From positions 1 through 5,187 of the forward strand of contig DTZQ01000558.1 in the NCBI GenBank assembly GCA_012961305.1: a DNA stretch of 5,187 bases, read 5' to 3'. The position numbers and the translations under genes were made by a program. The notes beneath the pieces are model-generated. The model worked only from the letters and a program-made list of their open reading frames with translations. It was not told where the DNA came from and made no database searches. This DNA comes from Armatimonadota bacterium (GTDB lineage Bacteria > Armatimonadota > UBA10988 > DTZQ01). Below are positions 1 to 5,150 of the stretch, one piece after another. Within the stretch, counting starts at the first letter, position 1; each line of letters starts with the position of its first letter.

Positions 1-84
1 CCGCGTGCGGGGGGATAGAGGGGGGGCATCCTGCAACCTGCATCGAGGTGAGGGCGCGGCGGCTGCTCTCGAGAAACAACGAAC

Positions 85-1701
85 TCAACGGCCTCCACGT
101 GCCAGGAGCAACACCCAGTCTGCCTCGCTTGGGGCAGTGAAAGGGCGCTCGGCGCCGCCCCGGACCGGCTGAACTTGGCCTTCCTCTCCCGTGCGGGGGT
201 CGAACCACTGGGCGGAAAACTGCCCGGCGGCGTCGGTCAAGTTCACGGTCACCGTTCCCCCGTTGGGCAGATACACCACGTACACCTCCCCCGGCTTCGC
301 CAGGCAGAAGTTCTCCTCGCTCACCAAGTCGTTGTGCGGCTCCAATTCCCAGTAAGGCAGTTCCTCGAAGAAGGCCCGCAGGTGCCGCAACTGGGCCGGG
401 GCTCGGCCGCGTCCGAGGTGGCCGGTGTAGAACGCGCCATCGAACCAATCGCCGTAGGTCGCGTAGCCTCCGGCCAGGGCGATGGCCCAGTGGCACTTCC
501 GCACCCATTCCACGTGGTGTCCATGCCCCGGCTTGTCCACCGTTCCCTCGTAGCCGTATTCCTCGTTCACGTAGGGCTTGTTCAGGGGCCGATATTTCAA
601 AGCCCAGGCGTTCACCTGTGGGGGGGTGCCGTACTGCTGGGTGATGATGAAATCCGTCCAGTCCGCGTCGCCGTAGAGCCACTCCGCGTAGGCATGGGCC
701 GAGGTGAGCCGGTCGTAAGGGTCCCATTCCTTGACCAATCGCCCCATCTCATTGCCCCAGTCCGTGCCCCGGTACTCGTTGTGCTCGTTGCCCAAATCCC
801 ACCACACGTTGGAGAACGCCGCCAGTCGAGCGATGGCATAGCGATAGAACCGCTTTTCGTGCTCCGTCAGGGCCCCGTATTCCTTGGGCAGACCTTGCTT
901 TTCGATGGTGAAAATGCAGGTCGCCACCAGACCCTTCTCCTGCATGTAGGCCACCACCCGCTCCACCTTTTGCCAGTACTCCACGTTGAAGCGGGTGAAG
1001 TCGTAGTGGTGCGGTTCCCCCTGCCAAGCGGGGAGCGGGTTCACCTCCCCCGGCGGGGCGCCGTAGTTGGGCATTTTCCACTGTTCCAGTCCCCCCTGGC
1101 CGCTGGGCCCGGTGGGGCGCGTGTCCGTGTCCCGCGGGTAGCCAGCCAGCAGGAAGCGGACTTTGGTAAAGCCCCACTCGGCCCAGGTGTCCAGGGCCCG
1201 CCGAATTTGCGCCTCGCTGTTGGTTACGTCCAAGAGGTGGTAAGCCGTGTAGCCCAGGTGGTAGAAATGCTGGCCGCTCCCAGCGTACAAGAAGTGGTGC
1301 GGATGTTTCGGGCAGGCCACTACCGGGCCGGGATGGTCGCTGGGCTCGCTGAGGAAGCGGCCGGTGAAGACCTCCTGTCCGGCCGGGTCGCGGTACTCCA
1401 CCCGGTAAGTGTATTCACCCACCTGCTCGGGACAGCAGCGGATTTTGAACCGCGTCCCATCGGCTGCGTCGCAGAAGCCGTCCGCAGCGAAGGGTCCCTC
1501 CTTGGGCGGGGTGAAAGTGCCCCGGACGGTGACCTCGGTGAAGGGGTTGTCCGCAACGGGATTGGCCACCTCCAGTGCCAGTTCCCACACCCCGTAGCGG
1601 CCCACTCGTTCCGCCACCGGCCGCGCGGTCACCGTTCGGGCCTGAACCGCAGACGTGCTCATCAGCAATAGACCTCCCCATAACGGCAGTCTGTACCTCA
1701 T
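85..1701 (-). CDS. Secreted glycoside hydrolase-like protein (DUF5060 + DUF4038/apiosidase-like barrel)
   Basis: This is a 538-residue protein. Residues 1-21 look like a signal peptide: RYR, then the hydrophobic stretch LPLWGGLLLMSTSAV, then VQA with cleavage after A21. It is therefore probably exported. Residues about 27-117 match a DUF5060 beta-sandwich, including the GRYGVWEL opening, the VRGTFTPP strand and EVGEYTY-like VGEYTYRVEY. Residues about 135-440 match a DUF4038/apiosidase-like TIM barrel, with HLGYTAYHLL at its start. Candidate catalytic acids are E306 in WWDLGNEHNEY and E380/E381 in KPYVNEEYGYEG, placed like the acid/base and nucleophile of clan GH-A enzymes. Residues about 450-535 resemble the C-terminal beta-sandwich often annotated as a putative collagen-binding domain. 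TAAGGA at 1711-1716 lies nine bases before the ATG and supports this start. The gene follows the oxidoreductase gene by 42 bases, so the two are probably one operon. The exact substrate cannot be read from sequence; GH140 apiosidases are related by fold only. Confidence 0.88.
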   Translation of the reverse strand: MRYRLPLWGGLLLMSTSAVQARTVTARPVAERVGRYGVWELALEVANPVADNPFTEVTVRGTFTPPKEGPFAADGFCDAADGTRFKIRCCPEQVGEYTYRVEYRDPAGQEVFTGRFLSEPSDHPGPVVACPKHPHHFLYAGSGQHFYHLGYTAYHLLDVTNSEAQIRRALDTWAEWGFTKVRFLLAGYPRDTDTRPTGPSGQGGLEQWKMPNYGAPPGEVNPLPAWQGEPHHYDFTRFNVEYWQKVERVVAYMQEKGLVATCIFTIEKQGLPKEYGALTEHEKRFYRYAIARLAAFSNVWWDLGNEHNEYRGTDWGNEMGRLVKEWDPYDRLTSAHAYAEWLYGDADWTDFIITQQYGTPPQVNAWALKYRPLNKPYVNEEYGYEGTVDKPGHGHHVEWVRKCHWAIALAGGYATYGDWFDGAFYTGHLGRGRAPAQLRHLRAFFEELPYWELEPHNDLVSEENFCLAKPGEVYVVYLPNGGTVTVNLTDAAGQFSAQWFDPRTGEEGQVQPVRGGAERPFTAPSEADWVLLLARGGR

Positions 1702-1743
1702 GGCTTGTTTTCCTTACCCACCGAAGCCTGTGCGTGGACGCTC

Positions 1744-2772
1744 TTAGGTCAAATGCACCGCCTCGCCCGTGCGCGAGGATTCGTAGGCTGCCAGGCAGAC
1801 CTCTACCGTGTGCTTGCCTTCCTCGGGCGTGACCGGCGGGGTAGTGTCTTGCACAATGCTGTCAATGAGGTCCTCCGTCTCCTCCCGCAGGAAGGAGTGA
1901 ACGGGGTCAGCCTCTTCTCCGCTCAGTTCTAACACCGTCTCCCAGCCCCCGTCCCGTCGGAGCATCACCCGCTGGTAGGGCCGCAGAATCATCAGCCCCT
2001 TCTCGCCCACGATTTCGTTTACCTCGTGGAACTCCGGGAAGGGTGGCCAAGCCGACAACTCCGGGGGCATGGAGCACAACTCCCACAGGGTGGTGTAGGC
2101 ACCGTTCTCGAAGCGAATGAACAGCGCGCCGCACTTTTCGATGGGGCTTTCTGACCAGGGGTTGCCGAACTGGGCAAAGACGCTTTTGGCCCGTGAGCCG
2201 ACCAGCCAAAGGGTCATGTCCAACTGGTGGCAGCCGTAGCCCAAGAAGAACCCCACGCTCAGTTGAGGGTCCGACATCCAATGGCCGGGCCGCTCGCCGA
2301 AGCCGCGGGCATCGTGACAGAAGGTCTGCCGCATCATCAGAATAGGCCCAATTTCCCCCGCGTCCAGCAGTTCTTTGGCTTTGCGAACCAGCGGGAAGTA
2401 GCGCCGGGAATGGGCCACCATGAGTTTAACCCTGTTTCGCTGCGCGGCCTCAATCATGCGGTCGCAGTCCTCAACGGTGGTGGCCATGGGCTTTTCCACC
2501 AGCACGTGCTTACCCTGGTCCAGGGCTGCAATGCTGTATTGGGCATGGAAGCCGTGGGGACAGGCCACGATGACCAAATCCAAGTCCGGGGCCGCGCAGA
2601 GGCTTTCCACACTCTCCTCCAGGCGCAGGCCGAACCTCTCCGCGTAGGCCGGCGCCCGACTGCCCCCGGCCACGGCTACCAGTTCCGCCTTGGTCGAGTT
2701 CTGCAGGGCCACTCCGTAGCGGCTGGCCCATCCCCCCGAACCGATAATCCCTACGCGCATTTTCTCTCCCAT
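1744..2772 (-). CDS. Gfo/Idh/MocA family NAD(P)-dependent oxidoreductase
   Basis: This is a 342-residue cytoplasmic enzyme of usual family length. The N-terminal Rossmann domain (about residues 5-122) starts with RVGIIGSGGWA, containing the dinucleotide-binding G11-S-G13. The signature E93-K94-P95 in HVLVEKPMA supplies the catalytic lysine. HSRRYFPLVRKAK at 121-133 starts the C-terminal domain used for substrate binding and dimerisation, and the family-typical ending TVEVCLAAYESSRTG is present. The usual DxxxH catalytic pair is incomplete: H182 is kept in GYGCHQLD, but the position four residues earlier is G178 rather than Asp. Members oxidise or reduce sugars, inositols and related polyols with NAD(P). 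The substrate here is unknown, but the neighbouring secreted hydrolase suggests a glycan-derived sugar. The start at 2772 is favoured by a strong AAGGAGGT five bases upstream; the internal M5 is a weaker alternative. It is the first gene of the block and sits directly under its own promoter. Confidence 0.93.
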   Translation of the reverse strand: MGEKMRVGIIGSGGWASRYGVALQNSTKAELVAVAGGSRAPAYAERFGLRLEESVESLCAAPDLDLVIVACPHGFHAQYSIAALDQGKHVLVEKPMATTVEDCDRMIEAAQRNRVKLMVAHSRRYFPLVRKAKELLDAGEIGPILMMRQTFCHDARGFGERPGHWMSDPQLSVGFFLGYGCHQLDMTLWLVGSRAKSVFAQFGNPWSESPIEKCGALFIRFENGAYTTLWELCSMPPELSAWPPFPEFHEVNEIVGEKGLMILRPYQRVMLRRDGGWETVLELSGEEADPVHSFLREETEDLIDSIVQDTTPPVTPEEGKHTVEVCLAAYESSRTGEAVHLT

Positions 2773-2777
2773 CGTGA

Positions 2778-2786
2778 ACCTCCTTT
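2778..2786 (-). promoter_or_regulatory. Strong ribosome binding site of the oxidoreductase gene
   Basis: The minus strand reads AAAGGAGGT, a near-perfect match to the anti-Shine-Dalgarno complement, five bases before the ATG at 2772. It fixes the start at 2772 rather than the internal ATG at 2760. With the promoter just upstream, the predicted transcript starts at about 2786-2787, so the 5' leader is only about 15 bases and is essentially just this site. Confidence 0.8.
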
Positions 2787-2793
2787 CCCTCCT

Positions 2794-2822
2794 ATTTTAC
2801 CCCCTTCCCGCGGGCTTGTCAA
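2794..2822 (-). promoter_or_regulatory. Sigma-70/sigma-A promoter of the oxidoreductase-hydrolase operon
   Basis: On the minus strand TTGACA (2822-2817, 6/6 consensus) is followed after exactly 17 bases by TAAAAT (2799-2794, 5/6 consensus). Transcription should begin about seven bases further on, near 2787, immediately in front of the Shine-Dalgarno site. The spacing, both hexamers and the position directly before a gene all agree. The -35 hexamer overlaps that of an opposing promoter, so the two may compete for polymerase or share a regulator. Confidence 0.8.
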
Positions 2823-2844
2823 CTGAGGCCAGGGCCAGTATAAT
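2816..2844 (+). promoter_or_regulatory. Divergent plus-strand promoter with no intact gene downstream
   Basis: On the plus strand TTGTCA (2816-2821, 5/6 consensus) is followed after exactly 17 bases by TATAAT (2839-2844, 6/6). The predicted start is near 2851. The -35 lies in the near-palindrome TTGTCAA, whose other strand supplies the -35 of the opposing operon promoter. No intact plus-strand gene lies downstream before the convergent end of the zinc-ribbon gene. The promoter may drive a small RNA, or survive from a lost gene. It could be chance, but both hexamers and the spacing are very good for a GC-rich background. Confidence 0.5.
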
Positions 2845-2853
2845 GGGGTGGAG

Positions 2854-2968
2854 AGGAGGCAGCCACCAAGTCGCCGTCGAAGCCACCTCACCGTTCATCC
2901 CCCTCTGCTCACCGCTGAGGTCCGAGGAGGGGTCGCAGTGGCTGCCCTCTGGGACGAAGGGAGGTGGC
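2854..2968 (+). other. Putative structured RNA element (nested inverted repeats)
   Basis: Directly after the predicted plus-strand start there is a nested set of complementary segments. GGCAGCCAC (2858-2866) pairs perfectly with GTGGCTGCC (2938-2946) and extends outward to about 12 of 13 positions past one mismatch. Inside it CCCCTC (2900-2905) pairs with GAGGGG (2927-2932), which encloses CTCA (2908-2911) pairing with TGAG (2916-2919) across a CCGC loop. GCCACCTC (2882-2889) is also perfectly complementary to GAGGTGGC (2961-2968). That pairing crosses the outer stem, so it would be a pseudoknot or an alternative fold. I recognise no Rfam family here: SRP RNA, RNase P, 6S, tmRNA and the common riboswitch cores were looked for and not matched. 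The strand is chosen only from the promoter; the stems exist on either strand. Confidence 0.33.
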
Positions 2969-3060
2969 GTCTTTCTGGGGGGTAGGGTAGGCTTAGGAGA
3001 TGAACTTAAAGAGTTTCGCGCAGGTGTAAGGGGAGCCATCGAACTGCCACCAGCGGCGAA

Positions 3061-3189
3061 GGAGAAGGCAAAGGCGGACTTTTCGTTTTTCCTGCGGCTG
3101 GTAAGCGATACTCCAGCGGGCTTCGCCGCTACGACCCCAACCACCTCTACTTAGGCTGCCGCTTTGCCCAGGCGCCGCGAGAGGTGTAG
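3061..3189 (+). pseudogene. Possible remnant of an FGE-sulfatase/C-type-lectin-fold protein C-terminus
   Basis: The plus-strand frame read from 3061 is open back to a stop at 3007 and ends at TAG 3187-3189, but has no ATG start. Its last codons give GLRRYDP and then NHLYLGCRFAQ, resembling the C-terminal pattern R-x-x-x-DP-(N/S)-x...-(V/L/I)GFR(V/L)A of formylglycine-generating-enzyme-like proteins, with GCR in place of GFR. An upstream FPAAG motif recalls the Fibrobacter succinogenes major-domain family instead, so the family is uncertain. The surrounding DNA gives no continuous gene, which fits a decayed fragment; part of the ancestral frame may have shifted. The near-consensus plus-strand promoter at 2816-2844 would fit as the relic promoter. 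The match is short and judged by eye. Confidence 0.25.
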
Positions 3190-3195
3190 AGGTGG
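3141..3195. repeat. 10-base perfect inverted repeat downstream of the zinc-ribbon gene
   Basis: CCACCTCTAC (3141-3150) is perfectly complementary to GTAGAGGTGG (3186-3195), with a 35-base loop. A smaller hairpin, AGCGG to CCGCT, lies next to it at 3115-3130. In the minus-strand transcript the stem would form about 75 bases after the stop of the upstream block. It is followed by TTGGGG rather than a T-run, so it is not a classical intrinsic terminator, though it could stabilise a 3' end. The right arm also contains a GAGGTG direct repeat (3181-3186 and 3189-3194). Confidence 0.55.
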
Positions 3196-3268
3196 CAGGG
3201 AGGTTCTGCAATGGAGGTCGAGGACAAGGCTCAAGCGGGCAGATTTACGAACTGCTCATCGGGAGAGG

Positions 3269-3652
3269 TCACAAAATGTCGGCAATGCTGCGGCTGCCGC
3301 CTCCCTCGCCTTCCTCGCTGCCTTCTCCTTCCAATTCCCCGCTTTCGGCCATTTCTTCGATGACCTGGTCGAAATCCTCGCCCAAGTCTTCGCCCATGGC
3401 CCTGCCCATTTTCTTCGCCCACTTGACAATGCTGCGGGGGTCGTTTTCGTCCACGTCGCCGAAGTCCAGGTTATCCACCAAACTCTCAAACACCTCTTCC
3501 TCGGAGCGCAAGCGGGCCACCCGCGAAATCAGTTTCTTCAGGTTGGTTCCCCCACAGCGGGGACAAAGGGGGTCTCCCATCCCGGCTATGACCCCGTGCA
3601 AGTGGGCGAACTTGCGCCCGCAGTCTAAGCACCTATATTCATAAATGGGCAT
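3269..3652 (-). CDS. FmdB-type zinc-ribbon protein with acidic C-terminal extension
   Basis: This is a 127-residue protein. It opens with MPIYEYRCLDCG and has two Cys-x-x-Cys knuckles, C8-x-x-C11 and C30-x-x-C33 (PLCPRCGG), the hallmark of the FmdB/CxxC zinc-ribbon family. These proteins are annotated as putative regulators, but their biochemical role is poorly known. The zinc ribbon fills about the first 45 residues. The rest is highly charged: an EEEVFESLVDNLDFGDVDE segment, a basic patch around KWAKKMGRAM, then a Glu/Gly-rich tail. A longer reading frame continues upstream to 3847, but the start at 3652 is chosen because the family N-terminus begins there and AAGGAG lies seven bases before it. 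Only two bases separate it from the stop of the GAF-GGDEF gene, so the two are co-transcribed and probably translationally coupled. A direct functional link to the signalling protein is inference. Confidence 0.9.
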   Translation of the reverse strand: MPIYEYRCLDCGRKFAHLHGVIAGMGDPLCPRCGGTNLKKLISRVARLRSEEEVFESLVDNLDFGDVDENDPRSIVKWAKKMGRAMGEDLGEDFDQVIEEMAESGELEGEGSEEGEGGGSRSIADIL

Positions 3653-3654
3653 GG

Positions 3655-5148
3655 TCAATCTCCTTTTTGTTCCTTCCCGTTTTCTTGTTTTCCTCCTTCC
3701 ACCTCCTCCACCTCTCCCACCATTCTTGCTTCTTCCTGCACGAAGGCACACACCTGATTTCGTCCCTGGTCTTTGGCCTGGCGAAGGGCGGTGTATGCTC
3801 CTTCCAACAGGGTATTGGCGTCGCGGGCATCGTCCGGGTAACAGCACACTCCGATGCTGACCGTGAGGTAACCCAAAGGCTGTGAGGTAGCGTAAGGAAA
3901 CAGGTGGTTGGCCACGCGAGAGTTAATGCGCTGGGCTACGCGCAGGGCTCCTTCCAAGTGGGTTTCGGGCATGAGGATGCCGAACTCCTCATGGCCGATA
4001 CGGGCCAAGAGGTCAATTTCTCGGATTTCTTCTCGCATGATTTGTCCCAGCCGCACCAGCACCACGTCACCTGCCTGTCGTCCGTTGCGTTCATTGTACT
4101 GCCGAAACCAGTCAATATCCGCAATCAGCAGGGAGAGGGGATGCTTGTATCGGCGGGCGCGGCCAATTTCGGCTTCCAGCCGCTCTTGGAAATAGCGGAA
4201 ATTGTACAATCCAGTGAGGCTGTCGGTCATCAGGAGGCGTTGGAGTTGCTCGTTAAGGCGGGCACTTTCCAGGGCCATGGCTGCCTGTTGGGTGTAATGC
4301 TCCAGCAACTCCTGCTCGGCGACAGTAAAAGGCCCCTGGGCTTCTTCTCGCAGGAAACACAGAACTCCAATGCTCACCTGGCCGAAAATCAGCGGCAGGA
4401 TCAACGCCCGTATCCACTCCTCATGTTCCGCCACCCAGGGTCCCAAAGCCGACACCTCTTGCCGTCCCTCTAACACTAAGGTCTGCTGCTGGAGGAAGGC
4501 CTGACTGATGGGGTCATTGCCTACTGGGTGCTGGTACTCCAACACCTCATAGGGCTTCAAGTAGCATCCCCCTTTGCCTCTAAGCATACCATTTTCGGCC
4601 AGGGCTACCAGTACTGCCTGAGCCGGCACTAAATCCACGGCTTGGCCGGCGACCACGTCGGCTATCCGGTCGGCGGTGGGCGGCCGTCCTTCCCGCTGTC
4701 CTTCCGTGTGCAAGGCATAAAGGTTGGCTAACATTTCTTGCAGCCGTACCTCTTGCGGGGTTACTTCTGCTTGCTCTCCTTGCTGGATGACACGTTGAAT
4801 GGTGGCAGCCAGTTCTTCCTTCGGCACCGGAAGTACTATGTAATCGGCTACCCCCGCTCGTAGGAGGGGCATTACAGCCCCGACGGGCAAATCTGGCCCC
4901 CCCACCAAGATAGGGCGCCCTGTACGCCGCCCTTGGAGGGCTTCCACTTCTGCCAAAGCCCTTTCTCTTTCCTCCGGCCCCTCCGCTATTAACAGCAAGA
5001 TGGCCTGAACCTCAGGGGGTATTTCGCGGGGTAACTCGGTCACCTCGGGGTATTCCTGAACCTCATGCTCCGCTTCCACCAGCAAATCACGGAGTTGTCC
5101 CCGCGTTGTTTCATTCCCCCCTACCAACCATACCTTTGTACCAGCCAT
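3655..5148 (-). CDS. Pseudo-receiver, GAF and degenerate GGDEF signalling protein
   Basis: This is a 497-residue cytoplasmic protein with no membrane segment. Residues about 4-122 have a response-regulator receiver fold pattern, ending in AGVADYIVLPVPKEEL, but lack the key residues: the acidic pair after strand 1 reads GGN, the phospho-Asp position in AILLLIA is aliphatic, and the conserved Lys is L106. Residues about 160-298 look like a GAF domain, with ALILPLIFGQVSIGVLCF and the final helix QQAAMALESARL. Residues about 308-470 form a GGDEF domain: TDSLTGLYNFRYF, metal-binding ADIDWF (D344), AGD at 359-361, and SIGVCCYP. The signature is GHEEF (385-389) instead of GG(D/E)EF. RxxD (R376-D379), the c-di-GMP inhibitory site, stands five residues before it. 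The tail is Glu/Lys-rich. GAGGG six bases before the ATG at 5148 favours this start; an ATG at 5154 is the alternative. The protein is either a weak diguanylate cyclase or a c-di-GMP/GTP sensor. Confidence 0.9.
   Translation of the reverse strand: MAGTKVWLVGGNETTRGQLRDLLVEAEHEVQEYPEVTELPREIPPEVQAILLLIAEGPEERERALAEVEALQGRRTGRPILVGGPDLPVGAVMPLLRAGVADYIVLPVPKEELAATIQRVIQQGEQAEVTPQEVRLQEMLANLYALHTEGQREGRPPTADRIADVVAGQAVDLVPAQAVLVALAENGMLRGKGGCYLKPYEVLEYQHPVGNDPISQAFLQQQTLVLEGRQEVSALGPWVAEHEEWIRALILPLIFGQVSIGVLCFLREEAQGPFTVAEQELLEHYTQQAAMALESARLNEQLQRLLMTDSLTGLYNFRYFQERLEAEIGRARRYKHPLSLLIADIDWFRQYNERNGRQAGDVVLVRLGQIMREEIREIDLLARIGHEEFGILMPETHLEGALRVAQRINSRVANHLFPYATSQPLGYLTVSIGVCCYPDDARDANTLLEGAYTALRQAKDQGRNQVCAFVQEEARMVGEVEEVEGGKQENGKEQKGD
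3660..3665 (-). promoter_or_regulatory. Ribosome binding site of the zinc-ribbon gene inside the upstream gene
   Basis: The minus strand reads AAGGAG at 3665-3660, seven bases before the ATG at 3652. The site lies within the last codons of the GAF-GGDEF gene. Ribosomes ending at 3655 would therefore be placed directly for re-initiation. It decides the start at 3652 over the longer upstream-open frame. Confidence 0.75.
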
Positions 5149-5150
5149 AA

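Larger units (their letters stand above)
2773..3268. other. Intergenic region between the two minus-strand blocks
   Basis: About 500 bases separate the end of the zinc-ribbon gene from the start of the oxidoreductase gene. The left edge holds two overlapping divergent promoters, the middle holds inverted repeats that could fold as RNA, and the right part holds a possible plus-strand gene remnant and a 10-base inverted repeat. Open frames on both strands span parts of it (plus 2774-3154, minus 2797-3144) but show no recognisable motif and have no Shine-Dalgarno support. No GC stem followed by a T-run was found on the minus strand after 3269, so the terminator of the upstream block is not identified. 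Confidence 0.7.

Noticed and set aside
9..26. Two G-runs (six and seven G) near the left edge, as a G-quadruplex or terminator
   Set aside because: Only two runs are present, where four are normally needed, and there is no stem followed by a T-run after the hydrolase stop at 85. A short ATG-started frame on the minus strand here is too short and without a ribosome site.
175..1671. A 498-codon plus-strand open frame lying antisense to the hydrolase gene
   Set aside because: Its codons are in exact register with the minus-strand codons, so it stays open simply because the sense gene rarely uses TTA, CTA and TCA, as expected in GC-rich DNA. The translation shows no domain, while the minus-strand product has clear family motifs.
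2227..2826. A 199-codon plus-strand open frame over the oxidoreductase start
   Set aside because: It is a register shadow of a clear Gfo/Idh/MocA gene, and its product has no recognisable motif or Shine-Dalgarno site.
2854..2970. Cobalamin riboswitch reading of the minus strand, because of GCCACTG at about 2936-2942
   Set aside because: The rest of the conserved B12 core is missing, and on the minus strand the segment lies upstream of the promoter, so it would not be in the operon transcript.
2951..2971. T-box-like stretch GGGACGAAGGGAGGTGGCG on the plus strand
   Set aside because: It recalls the AGGGTGGNACCGCG element, but the invariant ACCGCG part is absent and no aminoacyl-tRNA synthetase or amino-acid gene follows on that strand.
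2797..3144. A minus-strand 115-codon open frame in the intergenic region
   Set aside because: The product is low-complexity (Pro/Ser/Lys runs) with no domain, and it runs through the operon promoter and the inverted repeats, so a real gene is unlikely.
3653..3847. N-terminal extension of the zinc-ribbon frame to an ATG at 3847
   Set aside because: The extra 65 residues are Arg/Gly-rich shadow sequence of the overlapping signalling gene. The family N-terminus MPIYEYRC and a good AAGGAG place the start at 3652.
3904..4473. A 189-codon plus-strand frame opposite the GGDEF region
   Set aside because: It is antisense shadow of the GAF-GGDEF gene, with no motif of its own.
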